DNA from: Lacimicrobium sp. SS2-24 | Lineage (GTDB): Bacteria; Pseudomonadota; Gammaproteobacteria; Enterobacterales; Alteromonadaceae | Direction: 5' to 3' | Length of the DNA stretch: 64,000 nt | Assembly: GCF_002201535.1 (NCBI RefSeq) | Contig: NZ_NIWW01000003.1 | Coordinates: forward strand, 124,001-188,000 | Notes under the pieces: model-generated | What the model saw: only the letters and a program-made list of their open reading frames with translations | What the model was told of the DNA's origin: nothing | Databases searched by the model: none | Made by a program: the position numbers and the translations under genes | Shown here: positions 54,714 through 64,000 of the stretch, piece after piece | Position numbering within the stretch: the first letter of the stretch is position 1 | How the letters are laid out: every line of letters starts with the position of its first letter

Positions 54714-56075
54714 TCAGCACCCGCTGCGCGCAAACAATGCCATAAGCTCAGTATGGGCAGTGTTAGGAAACATATCCATCAGGCCTATTTTATCTACCCG
54801 CCAACGGTTCTCAACCAACATCGCCGCATCCCGCGTGAACGTTGCGGGATTACAGGAAACATACAAGATTTGCGCCGGGTTTAATTGTTGCAGCCATGAC
54901 GTTATAGCGCTGGCTCCTGCCCTGGCCGGGTCAAGAAGCACTTTATCCACCTGTCCGATCTCAGACACCAGACGTTTTAGCTCTTTTTCATCACTCAGAT
55001 CAGCCTGTATAAATGCAGCGCTCAGACTATTGCGATGGGCGTTATCCTGGGCCTGTTCAACCATAGCCTGGCTACCCTCAATGCCGATAACCTGCGCGCC
55101 CCGACTGGCCATAGGCAAAGCGAAGTTTCCAACACCGCAAAATAAGTCCAGTACCTTATCCTCAGCCCGAATATCCAGCCAGTTCATAGCCTGATTGACC
55201 ATAGCCTGGTTGATGTGATGATTGACCTGAATAAAATCGGTAGGCCTGAATGCCAGGCTCAGATGAGGCTCTGGTGCGTAGGTCGCGTCCACCTCCTCGC
55301 CGGCAATCGCGTCCAGCTCTCCTTCGGCCTTTTGCAACAGTATGCTGCAGTGTTGCTGCCGGGAAAATTCCTGCAAGGTCAGGCGGTCAGCTTCAGGTAA
55401 AGGTTGTGTCATTCGCAGGCATAACTGCAACTGGTTGTCCGCATCCACCATACTGATGTGCCCCAGATGACGCACGGATACCAAGCCTTTCACCAACTTG
55501 CGCAGCGCCGGTAAAACCGCCTGCAACGGATCAGTCAGCACCTGACACGCGTGAATATCAACCACAGTATCAGATTGTCTGGCCCGAAAACCGATGCGCA
55601 CCGATGAGTGAGCAGCTTTGTCCTTACCCGCTCCCCGGCGCGCGTCTACCGCCAGCCGGACTTTACGGCGATATGCCTGCGACTTGTCATACAGCGGTGC
55701 CTGCCAATTCAGTGCATCTATGCCTGCGGCTTTTTGCAACAGCTCTGCAACCGCTTCTTGCTTATAGTTCAGCAGGGGTAACTGACCAACATGCTGATGC
55801 TGGCAGCCTCCACATTCACCAAAATAGGGACAAAATGGATCGATTCTTTCAGGGCTTGCCTGAATCACCTTGTGTGTTTGTGCCTGCCAGAAACGCTTTT
55901 TGCGCGCCTGCACCCTGGCCATCACCACTTCACCGGGCAAGGCGCCTTCGACAAACACTACCGGCTGGTGACTGCGGCTGACACCATTGCCATGATGATC
56001 CAACGCATCAACCTTAAGCTTCAGGTCTTTGGCCGGCGTCGCTTTTTTGCGCGCAGCCTTGTAAATTTGCACCAT
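54714..56075 (-). CDS. rlmD: 23S rRNA (uracil(1939)-C5)-methyltransferase RlmD
   Basis: A 453-residue protein: an N-terminal TRAM domain, the iron-sulfur Cys cluster CPYFGECGGCQH, the SAM motif VLDLFCGVGNFALPMAS, and the catalytic Cys in LYVSCNPATFTRD. It methylates U1939 of 23S rRNA. It stands between acpS and relA; in E. coli it also neighbours relA. Confidence 0.96.
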   Translation of the reverse strand: MVQIYKAARKKATPAKDLKLKVDALDHHGNGVSRSHQPVVFVEGALPGEVVMARVQARKKRFWQAQTHKVIQASPERIDPFCPYFGECGGCQHQHVGQLPLLNYKQEAVAELLQKAAGIDALNWQAPLYDKSQAYRRKVRLAVDARRGAGKDKAAHSSVRIGFRARQSDTVVDIHACQVLTDPLQAVLPALRKLVKGLVSVRHLGHISMVDADNQLQLCLRMTQPLPEADRLTLQEFSRQQHCSILLQKAEGELDAIAGEEVDATYAPEPHLSLAFRPTDFIQVNHHINQAMVNQAMNWLDIRAEDKVLDLFCGVGNFALPMASRGAQVIGIEGSQAMVEQAQDNAHRNSLSAAFIQADLSDEKELKRLVSEIGQVDKVLLDPARAGASAITSWLQQLNPAQILYVSCNPATFTRDAAMLVENRWRVDKIGLMDMFPNTAHTELMALFARSGC

Positions 56076-56087
56076 GGTAGTGACTCC

Positions 56088-56465
56088 TTACTTTTCCAGC
56101 ACCACCGTCGCCATGGCATAGTGCTGCTCATCGGCAATACTGATAAAGGTGCCACTCAGCATCCACTGCTGCGACAGTTGCTCTAAATAACCGGAGAAAT
56201 GTAGATAGGGCTTGCCACTGTCGTAGTGACGAATTTCCATTTGCCGAAAACTCACCCCATTGCCAATACCGGTACCAAAGGCTTTCACCGTAGCTTCTTT
56301 CGCCGCAAAACGCTTGGCCAGAAAACGCGCCTGAAACGCGTGTGTACGCCACTCAGCCAGTTCTGCCTCGGTCAGAACACGCTCGGCCAGCCTTGATGAT
56401 TTTTGCAACTGCCCCTCTATGCGACTGATTTCGACAATGTCGGTACCAATTCCGATAATCGCCAT
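56088..56465 (-). CDS. acpS: Holo-[acyl-carrier-protein] synthase AcpS
   Basis: A 125-residue phosphopantetheinyl transferase with IIGIGTDIVEISRIE at the start and FLAKRFAAKEATVKAFGTGI, giving the metal-binding Asp and Glu. It activates acyl carrier protein. rlmD starts 12 bp after its stop, and pdxJ lies 84 bp upstream, the usual recO-pdxJ-acpS order. Confidence 0.97.
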   Translation of the reverse strand: MAIIGIGTDIVEISRIEGQLQKSSRLAERVLTEAELAEWRTHAFQARFLAKRFAAKEATVKAFGTGIGNGVSFRQMEIRHYDSGKPYLHFSGYLEQLSQQWMLSGTFISIADEQHYAMATVVLEK

Positions 56466-56549
56466 GTCAGGCTCCGCTATGACAAGAAGGAGGAAATCTG
56501 ACGTCGTGCATCCGTGGCTTTTTCGTCCTCAGTTCAAAGGCCATTTCCC

Positions 56550-57281
56550 TCACCATCTGGCTTCCAGCATCAGGCGTTTCATATCGGCAACGGCCTTTGC
56601 CAAACCATCGAAAGCGGCACGGGCAATAATGGCATGACCAATGTTCAGCTCCACCAGTTCGGGTAAGGCCGCAATGGGTTTAACATTATGGTAATGCAGA
56701 CCATGACCTGCATTGACTTTCAAACCCAGGCTATGGGCATAGGTGACCCCTTTGGCAATACGCGCCAGTTCCTGCTCTTTCATTTCTTCAGATGGAGCGT
56801 CCGCATAAGCACCGGTATGGATCTCGACATAGGTGGCGCCGGCTTTGGCACTGGCCTCAATTTGTCGCAGATCGGCATCGATAAACAATGACACCTCAAT
56901 ATCGGCCGCCATTAAACGCTCGCAGGCGTCCTTGATGCGGGCACCGGCCCCCGTCACATCCAGGCCGCCCTCGGTTGTCAGCTCCTCGCGTTTTTCTGGT
57001 ACCAGGCAACAGAACTGCGGCCTTATCCGCTCCGCGATACTGAGCATCTCTTCCGTGACGGCCATCTCAAGATTCATGCGCGTTTGCAGGGTCTGACTGA
57101 GCAGTTCAACGTCACGGTCACGAATATGGCGACGGTCTTCTCTCAGGTGGACAGTGATCCCGTCGGCACCGGCGCCCTCAGCAATCTGAGCTGCATGTAC
57201 GGGGTCCGGATAGGTGGTGCCACGGGCATTGCGCAGGGTAGCAATATGGTCAATATTGACACCGAGTAAAATATCTTTCAC
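56550..57281 (-). CDS. pdxJ: Pyridoxine 5'-phosphate synthase PdxJ
   Basis: A 243-residue TIM-barrel protein with [37 protein letters not shown] and [15 protein letters not shown]. It condenses 1-deoxyxylulose phosphate with 3-amino-1-hydroxyacetone phosphate to form pyridoxine phosphate. The GTG start overlaps the recO stop (GTGA), so it is probably translationally coupled to recO. Confidence 0.97.
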   Translation of the reverse strand: MKDILLGVNIDHIATLRNARGTTYPDPVHAAQIAEGAGADGITVHLREDRRHIRDRDVELLSQTLQTRMNLEMAVTEEMLSIAERIRPQFCCLVPEKREELTTEGGLDVTGAGARIKDACERLMAADIEVSLFIDADLRQIEASAKAGATYVEIHTGAYADAPSEEMKEQELARIAKGVTYAHSLGLKVNAGHGLHYHNVKPIAALPELVELNIGHAIIARAAFDGLAKAVADMKRLMLEARW

Positions 57282-57994
57282 TGACTGAACTCCTGAATAG
57301 GTTGTAAAAAAAGTTCCCGGCTCTTAAGGGGCTTGTCGCCCAGTAAAGGTTTCAACGCCATGCGGGTCAGACGCTTCGCCGCTTTTAACGACTGTGGGTG
57401 CCAGTGTGCCTGAGCCATGTCCAGTAACACCTCGCCGCTGAAGCTATGCTGGGGTACATAGCGCCCCTTATGGGCAATCAGCCCCAGTTGTGGCGAATAC
57501 TGATACACGCCTGTCTGCTCTATGGGCTCGCCGCTATCACCGGTATGGCTCAGGGGTATACCGTAGCCCAGTTCCTGCAACAGCAACAATTCATATTCGC
57601 GCAGTATGGGTTCGATATCGGCTTTCGCCGCCAGTCCCTGCAAGCTCATGGTATAAGCCTGATAAAGGATATCAAAGGGCATATCCGGTGGTAAAAGCCG
57701 CAGCAGCAGCTCATTGAGGTACATGGCGCAATACAGGTGATTGCCCAGCAGGGAAAACCCCTTCCCCGCTGATTCCAGGTGGCGCAGCGTCTTCAGTTCA
57801 TGGCGCCCGGCAACACTCAGTTGCAAGGGCAGAAAGGGCTGAACCAGGCTGCCCCTTGCTGATTTACTGTTACGTACGCCTTTGGCCACAACCCGCAACT
57901 TACCCTGTTCCAGGGTAAACACGTCCACCAGGAAACTGGTTTCCCGGTAAGCCCGCCGGTGCAATACGTAACCATTTTGGAAAAGGGTGTTCAA
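57278..57994 (-). CDS. recO: DNA repair protein RecO
   Basis: A 238-residue protein with the OB-fold start [20 protein letters not shown] and [16 protein letters not shown]. RecO loads RecA onto SSB-coated DNA with RecR. No ATG suits the family length. The TTG at 57994 places Met nine residues before Val-Leu-His, close to E. coli (eight), and overlaps the stop of a nine-codon leader. A TTG at 58012 is the longer alternative. The zinc-binding cysteines seen in some RecO proteins are absent. Confidence 0.9.
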   Translation of the reverse strand: MNTLFQNGYVLHRRAYRETSFLVDVFTLEQGKLRVVAKGVRNSKSARGSLVQPFLPLQLSVAGRHELKTLRHLESAGKGFSLLGNHLYCAMYLNELLLRLLPPDMPFDILYQAYTMSLQGLAAKADIEPILREYELLLLQELGYGIPLSHTGDSGEPIEQTGVYQYSPQLGLIAHKGRYVPQHSFSGEVLLDMAQAHWHPQSLKAAKRLTRMALKPLLGDKPLKSRELFLQPIQEFSQ

Positions 57995-58020
57995 TCGCAA
58001 AACCACTGCCAATCCGTCAT
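57991..58020 (-). CDS. Nine-codon leader ORF coupled to recO
   Basis: ATG at 58020, well placed behind GGAGT, encodes MTDWQWFCD and stops with TGA, which shares two bases with the recO TTG start. The layout suggests that ribosomes ending the leader restart at recO. The alternative is a sequencing indel joining the frames. No database support available. Confidence 0.4.
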   Translation of the reverse strand: MTDWQWFCD

Positions 58021-58033
58021 CTTTTACTCCAGT

Positions 58034-58315
58034 TCAGGACTGACGGATCCTGACGATCTTCATATATTCAAATTCCATCCCGGCGACAATCTCCGTTTCC
58101 GAATAATAGGTAATGTTGACCCTGGCACCCTGCAAGCTGCGATAACGCTTTTTGCGCTTAAAACGAAAGGGCACGTCATGACCTTCGAGCATCAGCGTAT
58201 TCACCAGCCAGTCGTCATCTTCCCGCTGCACATGGGATATCACCTTCATCTGCTCAGAATGAGTCAGATTGGGATGTTGTTCCAGCAGCTGCTTGGTTTT
58301 GTCTTTTTTGGCCAT
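58034..58315 (-). CDS. Conserved hypothetical 93-residue protein
   Basis: A small, charged, basic protein (MAKKDKTKQLLEQHPNLTH start; tail GMEFEYMKIVRIRQS) with no signal or membrane segment. I do not recognise the family, but the composition looks coding. The start is the internal Met at 58315, since the upstream part of the frame lies in a non-coding style. It lies upstream of the recO leader on the same strand and may be co-transcribed with recO-pdxJ-acpS. Confidence 0.6.
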   Translation of the reverse strand: MAKKDKTKQLLEQHPNLTHSEQMKVISHVQREDDDWLVNTLMLEGHDVPFRFKRKKRYRSLQGARVNITYYSETEIVAGMEFEYMKIVRIRQS

Positions 58316-58404
58316 GCTCTTATCCGAATCTGTTAGCGGCTTGCATTTACACGCGTCTGTCTCTAGTCTGACAGACCAGATAAACACAGGAAAGCGCTAT
58401 CCAC

Positions 58405-59052
58405 ATGCATTATATCTCGTTGCTGTTGGCGGTGTTGCTGCTCACGGGCTGTAACGACAGCAACGGGCCATCACAATCACAACTGAGGCTGACTAAAGTA
58501 CACCAACAGGCGCAGGCATATCTTGATCAGGCTAAGATAACCCTGAGCCCACAGGTCATGCAAAACCCCGCAGGTCATGTTCAGACCATCTTTACCGCCC
58601 ACCACCTTGTCATTGAAGCCAGACAAGTATACCGCAAAGCTGAAGTTTTTGGACTTGAACTGCCAGCAATCTCCGAGTTTGAGAACAAACTGGCCAGCTT
58701 AAACCCGGCTCTGGCAGAACAGGTTCTGACACTGATGAGCGAACTCATGCAACGGACACTGGTATTGCGTGAGAAAGTACAGAAAATACGCAATGCCGAA
58801 TCAGGAGTGGGCAAGGTCTCAGGAGCTGAGTCGATTAAACGGTTGTCGAGACTGTACAATGAAGAGGTACAACAGTGCTGCCTCAAAGAAACCTACAGCA
58901 TTATCGAAATCCTGCATGAGCAACAGCCTGAGACTTACAAAGGTATTGTCAGGCTCGGCATGGGTGCCACCGACGACATGGTGAAAATCTTACAGGATAA
59001 AGACCATGCTACCGTTTTTGCACAAAAAATCTCCCGCCTCCGTTCTGCCTGA
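58405..59052 (+). CDS. Uncharacterised lipoprotein
   Basis: A 215-residue protein with a lipoprotein signal (lipobox LTGC, Cys16). The rest is mostly helical with heptad-like Leu/Val spacing (ELMQRTLVLREKVQKI) and two adjacent cysteines (QQCCLKE). No recognised domain. It lies between the small hypothetical gene and the convergent recJ gene. Confidence 0.65.
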   Translation: MHYISLLLAVLLLTGCNDSNGPSQSQLRLTKVHQQAQAYLDQAKITLSPQVMQNPAGHVQTIFTAHHLVIEARQVYRKAEVFGLELPAISEFENKLASLNPALAEQVLTLMSELMQRTLVLREKVQKIRNAESGVGKVSGAESIKRLSRLYNEEVQQCCLKETYSIIEILHEQQPETYKGIVRLGMGATDDMVKILQDKDHATVFAQKISRLRSA

Positions 59053-59081
59053 CACCCACCGCGGCTTCCGGTTCACGTGTC

Positions 59082-60791
59082 TCAGCCTGCGGGTGCGAGA
59101 TCCTCAACCAGCAATTGCAACGACACCCTGCCGCGGAAATAATTGATGTCCAGACGATAAGCCAGCTGAACATGTTTAACCCGGGCGCTGGGCCACTGCG
59201 CCAGATCCACATTGAAGGCGATGGCATCAATCAGTTTTCCGCCCGGTTCCCGCACCATCATTTTCAGGTGTTTACTGCCCACCAGACGCTGATCCACCAG
59301 CTCAAATTCACCATCGAACAAGGGCTCTTCAAATCCCTGTCCCCATGGGCCACCCTCTTTAAGCAGTTGGGCAAAGTCCAGAGACAGCTCCTCAGAAGAC
59401 AATGCTCCATCGGTGATAATTTCCCCTTCCAGCGCATGACCTTCAAGCCACTCTGCGGCCACCTGCGAGAATACCGTTTCGAACGCAGCTAAGTTGTCGA
59501 CTTTAAGTGACAACCCTGCGGCCATGGCATGGCCGCCAAACTTATCAATCACATTAGGGTAGCGGCTGTTTACTTCCTCCAGCAGATCGCGAATATGCAA
59601 TCCCGGAATTGAGCGCGCGGAGCCTTTGAGGGAAGCCTCATCCTGATGGGCGAAGGCAATGGTCGGACGGAAGTAACGCTCTTTAATACGCCCGGCCAGA
59701 ATACCAATCACGCCCTGATGCCAGTCGGGTTGGTACAACACCAGCGCACTGGGAAGTTGTTGCTCATTAAAGCTAAGTTGCTGCAAGGTTTTCAGCGCTT
59801 CTTCCTGCATCCCTGACTCGATTTCCCGGCGTTCACGGTTGAGGTTATCAAGCTGCACCGCCATCTGCCGGGCTGTACCCTGGTCCTTTGCCAGCAGGCA
59901 CTCTATGCCCATGGCCATATCATCCAGTCTCCCGGCAGCATTTAATCGTGGGCCCACAACAAAACCGAGATCACTGGCCTGAATTCGCGTGGGATCACGG
60001 CCTGCCACCTCTAACATGGCCTGTATACCAGGACGACAGCGGCCATGGCGGATACGCTGCAATCCCTGGTACACCAGAATACGATTATTCCCATCCAGCT
60101 TTACCACATCGGCCACAGTACCCAACGCCACCAAATCCAGAAAATCGGCAGGGTTGGGCGTCGCCAGCCCCTGCTGCTGCAACTGCCGGCACAAGGCCAG
60201 CATCAGGTAGAAGGCAACGCCCACACCGGCAAGATTCTTGGAGGGAAAGCCGCAATCAGAAAGATTCGGGTTAACGATCGCATCGGCCTCAGGCAGCTGT
60301 GTTGCGGGCAGGTGGTGGTCTGTAATGAGCAGCTTTAACCCCAGCTCTCTGGCGCGTCTGGCTCCGTCCAGACAGGCAATGCCGTTGTCCACAGTAAGCA
60401 GCAACTGCGCCTGCTGCTGGTGCGCCAAATCCACAATCTCCGGGCTCAGGCCATAACCAAAGTCAAAGCGATTGGGCACCAGATAATCCACATGGGTGAA
60501 GCCCATGCTTTGCAGCGCCAGCATACACAATGCAGTACTGGTGGCCCCGTCGGCATCAAAATCACCGATAATCGTAATTCTGGTCTGCTGTTCACGGGCC
60601 TCCAGTAACAAGGCGACGGCAGTATCAATACCCTTTAGCTCACGGTAATGGGCCAGATTTGAGGTCTGACGCTGCAATGCTGCTTCACCTTGTATGCCAC
60701 GACTGGCATAAATTTTTCGCAAACGCGGTGGTATCGCACTACTGCCATCCAGCCATTGTCCTTCTGGCCTGGCTTTAAGCTTGAGCGTCAT
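59082..60791 (-). CDS. recJ: Single-stranded-DNA-specific exonuclease RecJ
   Basis: A 569-residue DHH exonuclease. The metal motifs are present: IGDFDADGATSTAL, TVDNG, ITDHHLP, and the DHHA1 block GGHAMAAGLSL near residue 410. It degrades single-stranded DNA 5' to 3' in RecF recombination and mismatch repair. It follows dsbC by 48 bp on the same strand, the conserved xerD-dsbC-recJ order. Confidence 0.97.
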   Translation of the reverse strand: MTLKLKARPEGQWLDGSSAIPPRLRKIYASRGIQGEAALQRQTSNLAHYRELKGIDTAVALLLEAREQQTRITIIGDFDADGATSTALCMLALQSMGFTHVDYLVPNRFDFGYGLSPEIVDLAHQQQAQLLLTVDNGIACLDGARRARELGLKLLITDHHLPATQLPEADAIVNPNLSDCGFPSKNLAGVGVAFYLMLALCRQLQQQGLATPNPADFLDLVALGTVADVVKLDGNNRILVYQGLQRIRHGRCRPGIQAMLEVAGRDPTRIQASDLGFVVGPRLNAAGRLDDMAMGIECLLAKDQGTARQMAVQLDNLNRERREIESGMQEEALKTLQQLSFNEQQLPSALVLYQPDWHQGVIGILAGRIKERYFRPTIAFAHQDEASLKGSARSIPGLHIRDLLEEVNSRYPNVIDKFGGHAMAAGLSLKVDNLAAFETVFSQVAAEWLEGHALEGEIITDGALSSEELSLDFAQLLKEGGPWGQGFEEPLFDGEFELVDQRLVGSKHLKMMVREPGGKLIDAIAFNVDLAQWPSARVKHVQLAYRLDINYFRGRVSLQLLVEDLAPAG

Positions 60792-60839
60792 TTCAATCGG
60801 ATTGTCTGATGATAAGGTTATTTAACCGGTACCCGGACA

Positions 60840-61559
60840 TCAGGAGCTGATGTCCTGCAAAATTTTAAGCAGCTCCGCGGGAGGCTGGTATCCGGGGATC
60901 ATGTTGCCATTGCTCAGTACAATTGCCGGGGTGCCTTGTACGCCAACCTGCTGGCCAAAGTTATAGTGAGCACTGACATTATTCTTACAGCTCTTGTTAC
61001 TGATATCGTCACCGGCTTTTGCGGCAGTCATCGCCTTCTTGGGATTGTCGGCACACCACACCGACACCAGCTCCTTAAAACCGCCGCTACTGACGCCGCC
61101 GCGCGGAAACGCCAGATAACGCACACTGATGCCTTTCTCGTTATAGCTGTCTATCTGCGAATGCAGCTTACGACAATAGCCGCAGGTGGTATCGGTAAAC
61201 ACCGTAACCTGATATTTCTCGTCATCGGCCTTAAATTCAATCATTGAATCTGAAAAAGTATCGATCCCCTGCAGACGCACTGCCGACAAGGCCTCTTCCG
61301 TTTCATTCTGCAGCCCTTTGTCCAGGTTAAAGACTTTGCCGTGCACCAGGTAAGTGCCATCTTCAGAGATATAGAACAAGCCTCTGTTGGTCATTGCCTG
61401 TAATAAACCGGGAACCGGAGACGGCGTCACCTCGATAACAGACAGCCCAATACTGTCGGTAATTTTGGCGCGGATATCAGCATAATCCTGCTGCGCCTGT
61501 GCATGAAACGACAAGGACGCCAACAGAGCGATAAGGATGATAGAAAACATTCTGAGCAT
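60840..61559 (-). CDS. dsbC: Thiol:disulfide interchange protein DsbC
   Basis: A 239-residue protein with a signal peptide (cleaved near HAQA), an N-terminal dimerisation region, and a thioredoxin fold with the active site TTCGYCRKLH. It isomerises wrong disulfides in the periplasm. The ATG at 61559 begins the signal peptide; the upstream frame to 61739 is not real. Second conserved gene of xerD-dsbC-recJ. Confidence 0.96.
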   Translation of the reverse strand: MLRMFSIILIALLASLSFHAQAQQDYADIRAKITDSIGLSVIEVTPSPVPGLLQAMTNRGLFYISEDGTYLVHGKVFNLDKGLQNETEEALSAVRLQGIDTFSDSMIEFKADDEKYQVTVFTDTTCGYCRKLHSQIDSYNEKGISVRYLAFPRGGVSSGGFKELVSVWCADNPKKAMTAAKAGDDISNKSCKNNVSAHYNFGQQVGVQGTPAIVLSNGNMIPGYQPPAELLKILQDISS

Positions 61560-61799
61560 AAAAAAATCCGAATAAAGAGGTGATGAACTATCAGACCTGC
61601 CAACGCAGGAAATCATTACAGCGACACATTGTAAACGCTGGCTCCCCAGGATACCAACCACAACAGGATAAAGCGCCTCAATACTGCGCCGATAGACTGA
61701 GCAGAAGCAAACCGCCAACCTGCTTCCACTCGATGTCATCGCGCCGGTGATGCCTTCCTTTGCCCTGTCCGCTGCCGCGGAGCACCGTGTTGAAGGGGC
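61560..61799. other. dsbC-xerD intergenic region
   Basis: The 240-bp gap carries the dsbC promoter and possibly the end of xerD transcription. I see no clear promoter pair, terminator or repeat. The open frame here (the extension of dsbC) has no coding support. Confidence 0.45.
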
Positions 61800-62678
61800 C
61801 TAGCCCCGCGGGTGGTGCTCATCAATCAGACTTTGCAGCCGCTGTGTCGCCACATGGGTGTAAATCTGTGTTGTCGAGAGGTCAGCATGGCCGAGCAACA
61901 TCTGCACCACACGTAAATCTGCACCATGGTTTAACAGGTGGGTGGCAAATGCATGACGCAGCGTATGGGGAGAAAGGTTCTGCTCAATGCCGGCCCTGAC
62001 CGCATAATGGCGAATACGATGCCAGAACGTCTGGCGTGTCATCTGGCGGCCGCGGCTCGAAGGAAACAGCACATCACTTTGTTGTTTGAGTAACATGCCC
62101 CGGCCTGCACGCAGGTATTCCTGGATCCAGCTCAGTGCTTCTTCGCCCAGAGGCACCAGGCGCTCCTTATTACCTTTACCGGTAATACGCACCACGCCCT
62201 GCACCGTGCTCAATTGCCCCAGGCGCAAGCCAACCAGCTCGGAAACCCGCAACCCGGTGGCATATAACACCTCCAACATGGCCTTATCACGCAGCTGTAT
62301 CGGATCGCCGGTATCGGGCTCGTCCAACAATGCTTCCACCTGATGCTCACTTAACGTCTTCGGTAAAAATTTTCCCAGTTTGGGATTTTGCAGCAGTGCC
62401 AGCGGATCCTCTTCGCGCATTCCCTGCGTAATATGGTATTTCACCAACGCCCGCAGACTGGACAAAAAGCGCGCCGTGCTGCGCTCTGACAGCCCTTGAT
62501 CATAGCGATCGGCCAGGTAGTGCTGAAGTTGCTGCAAATTGAAGCTGTCCAGGCCAACACGCTGTTGACTCAGATGAAGACAGAAGCGGCTCAAATCACT
62601 GCGATACGCTGACAGAGTGTTATCACTGAGCCCTTTTTCCAGCCACAGGGTATCGATAAAGCCGTCCACGAGTGCCAT
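61800..62678 (-). CDS. xerD: Site-specific tyrosine recombinase XerD
   Basis: A 292-residue recombinase with an N-terminal core-binding domain (FIDTLWLEKGLSDNTLSAYRSDL) and the catalytic set Arg (TGLRVSEL), Lys (GKGNKERLVP), HTLRHAFATHLLNHG (His, Arg), His and Tyr (LGHADLSTTQIYTHV). With XerC it resolves chromosome dimers at dif. The ATG at 62678 fits the E. coli start; the frame runs to a TTG at 62732 with 18 extra polar residues. Confidence 0.95.
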   Translation of the reverse strand: MALVDGFIDTLWLEKGLSDNTLSAYRSDLSRFCLHLSQQRVGLDSFNLQQLQHYLADRYDQGLSERSTARFLSSLRALVKYHITQGMREEDPLALLQNPKLGKFLPKTLSEHQVEALLDEPDTGDPIQLRDKAMLEVLYATGLRVSELVGLRLGQLSTVQGVVRITGKGNKERLVPLGEEALSWIQEYLRAGRGMLLKQQSDVLFPSSRGRQMTRQTFWHRIRHYAVRAGIEQNLSPHTLRHAFATHLLNHGADLRVVQMLLGHADLSTTQIYTHVATQRLQSLIDEHHPRG

Positions 62679-62850
62679 GTTGTGGCGATGTGTGGCCTCG
62701 TTATCAGTGTGCTTGTCAGTGTTGTTAGCCAATGGATATCTGCTGAGTCAGTTTACCTCTATGCTAACACCCCCAGTAACAAACCGGCACTGGATCTCAC
62801 CTGTTTAAGCAAGCACAATAGGCGCAACGTTTGTTAACCATGCTCACTTT

Positions 62851-63381
62851 ATGACCCAAGCCAGTGCCAGAATTGGTCTTTTTTATGGTTCCAGCACCTG
62901 CTACACGGAGATGGCGGGGGAAAAAATTCGCGATGCCCTCGGCGAAGAACTGGTAGATATGCACAATATCAAGGATGTGCCCCTCAAAGAAGCGGAGCAC
63001 TACGACATACTCATTTTCGGCATTTCCACCTGGGACTTTGGTGAACTTCAGGAAGACTGGGAATCAAAATGGGAAGACATACGCCATCTTAATTTAAGCG
63101 GCAAAATAGTGGCCCTGTATGGTCTTGGTGATCAGATTGGTTACACCGACTGGTTTCAGGATGCACTGGGAATGTTGCATGATGAACTGGTACTGCTGGG
63201 CTGCCATATCGTTGGATATTGGCCCAACCAGGGGTATGAGTTTGCTGCATCAAAAGCGCTGACCGAGGACGGCAGTCATTTTGTGGGCCTGTCTCTTGAT
63301 GATGAAAATCAGTATGACCTGAGTGATGAGCGCATCGAAAAATGGGTCGGGCAGATACTCGATGAGATGCAACAACTGTGA
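62851..63381 (+). CDS. fldB: Flavodoxin FldB
   Basis: A 176-residue flavodoxin with the FMN phosphate loop [16 protein letters not shown] and the later [20 protein letters not shown]. It carries electrons at low potential. The fldB/xerD-dsbC-recJ arrangement is the E. coli one, which favours fldB over fldA. Confidence 0.93.
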   Translation: MTQASARIGLFYGSSTCYTEMAGEKIRDALGEELVDMHNIKDVPLKEAEHYDILIFGISTWDFGELQEDWESKWEDIRHLNLSGKIVALYGLGDQIGYTDWFQDALGMLHDELVLLGCHIVGYWPNQGYEFAASKALTEDGSHFVGLSLDDENQYDLSDERIEKWVGQILDEMQQL

Positions 63382-63426
63382 ACCATACTCCAATAGTGGA
63401 CGTAGGTTTTTTATTTAAAGCAAATT

Positions 63427-64000
63427 ATGTCTGATTCCAGCGAAGTGATTCTGATCACCGGTGCCGCCCAGCGTATCGGCCTGTATTGTGCCAAAGCCCT
63501 GAACCGCAGCGATTACAAAATTGTCATCAGTTACCGTAGCACAAGGCCGGTGATTGACGCTCTTGAAGAAAAAGGCATTGATTGTATTCAGGCTGACTTT
63601 GCTACCACTGGGGGGGTGGAGAGCTTTATTGAGGAGGTGCGGGGTCGCTACTCCCACCTGCGCGCTATCATTCACAATGCCTCTGACTGGAAGCCAGATA
63701 GTCCGTCACAACAGGCGCAAATTTTCGAGCAAATGATGGCCGTGCATGCCAAAGCGCCGATGCTGATTAACCAGCAGCTGGCGCCGTTACTCAAGGGGGA
63801 AAAGGCAGACATCATTCACCTCACCGACTATGTGGCCAGCACTGGCAGCAATAAACATATGGCTTATGCCGCTTCCAAGGCGGCGCTGGAGAACCTGACT
63901 CTGTCGTTTGCCCGCCTGCTCGCCCCGAAAGTTAAAGTCAACGCCATTGCCCCGGCACTGATTTGCTTTAACGACAATGACGATGAAAGCTATCGTCACA
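63427..64000 (+). CDS. folM: Dihydromonapterin reductase FolM (partial, 3' end outside window)
   Basis: About 191 residues before the edge. It is a short-chain dehydrogenase with the NADPH site LITGAAQRIGLYCAKAL, the central ILHNAS-like IIHNASDW, and the catalytic set with YAASKAALENLTLSFARLLAP. KVNAIAPALICFNDNDDESYR matches FolM, which reduces dihydromonapterin and has minor dihydrofolate reductase activity. It starts 45 bp after fldB. Confidence 0.88.
   Translation, partial: MSDSSEVILITGAAQRIGLYCAKALNRSDYKIVISYRSTRPVIDALEEKGIDCIQADFATTGGVESFIEEVRGRYSHLRAIIHNASDWKPDSPSQQAQIFEQMMAVHAKAPMLINQQLAPLLKGEKADIIHLTDYVASTGSNKHMAYAASKAALENLTLSFARLLAPKVKVNAIAPALICFNDNDDESYRH

Noticed and set aside
57278-58012. 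recO as a frameshifted pseudogene
   Set aside because: The whole RecO body is open. Only the start is unclear, and a coupled leader explains it.
1-64000. Mobile elements, prophage, CRISPR, toxin-antitoxin or defence genes
   Set aside because: No transposase, phage, cas or restriction gene, and no regularly spaced repeat array, was found. The xerD gene is the chromosomal housekeeping recombinase.

Overview
The window reads as an ordinary, densely coded stretch of a gammaproteobacterial chromosome, most likely from the order Alteromonadales (family Alteromonadaceae or a near relative; I cannot fix the genus). The grounds are gammaproteobacterial housekeeping blocks: rpsU-yqeY-dnaG-rpoD, ftsB-ispD-ispF-truD-surE-pcm-yqaA-nlpD-rpoS, ygfB-pepP-ubiH-ubiI, fldB/xerD-dsbC-recJ and recO-pdxJ-acpS, plus many c-di-GMP proteins and a PEP-CTERM-like exported protein. 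I saw no rRNA, tRNA, CRISPR array, insertion sequence, prophage or obvious island.

Layout. 1-5.2 kb: the tail of rdgC, an HDOD protein, an M49-like lipoprotein peptidase, then the minus-strand folB-folK-uppP-hinT group. 5.4-14.8 kb: plsY, tsaD and the macromolecular-synthesis operon (rpsU-yqeY-dnaG-rpoD), then fau-rpiA-serA. 14.9-20.1 kb: a four-gene unit that looks like one system (periplasmic cupredoxin, membrane GGDEF-EAL protein, outer-membrane barrel, TPR protein). 20.1-29.4 kb: a YgjV-type membrane protein, a CheW-like protein, trmN, an SDR-like protein, two more GGDEF-EAL proteins, an aldo/keto reductase and a NhaC-family transporter that is probably MetT. 29.6-35.5 kb: ubiI-ubiH-pepP-ygfB, the 6S RNA gene and a membrane-bound AraC-type regulator. 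35.6-43.4 kb: the CYTH-CHAD triphosphatase, ygiM, a short PutA, a CaCA antiporter and corA. 43.5-49.9 kb: ftsB through rpoS. 50-51.4 kb: a PEP-CTERM-like secreted protein behind a sigma-54 promoter. 51.6-58.4 kb: mazG, relA, rlmD, acpS, pdxJ, recO on the minus strand. 58.4-64 kb: a lipoprotein, recJ, dsbC, xerD, fldB and a truncated folM.

The most informative signals lie between the genes. Two pairs of tandem MetJ-type boxes occur, one at serA and one at the NhaC-family transporter, placing both in a probable methionine regulon. A 6S RNA gene is recognisable by conserved sequence and a closing stem, but it is separated from its usual neighbours zapA and fau. A GG-N10-GC sigma-54 promoter with GTGTCAT/ATGACAC repeats upstream precedes the PEP-CTERM-like gene, suggesting enhancer-dependent control. 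recO appears to be translated by coupling from a nine-codon leader. The best candidate for an under-described system is the cupredoxin/c-di-GMP/outer-membrane-barrel/TPR operon at 14.9-20.1 kb.
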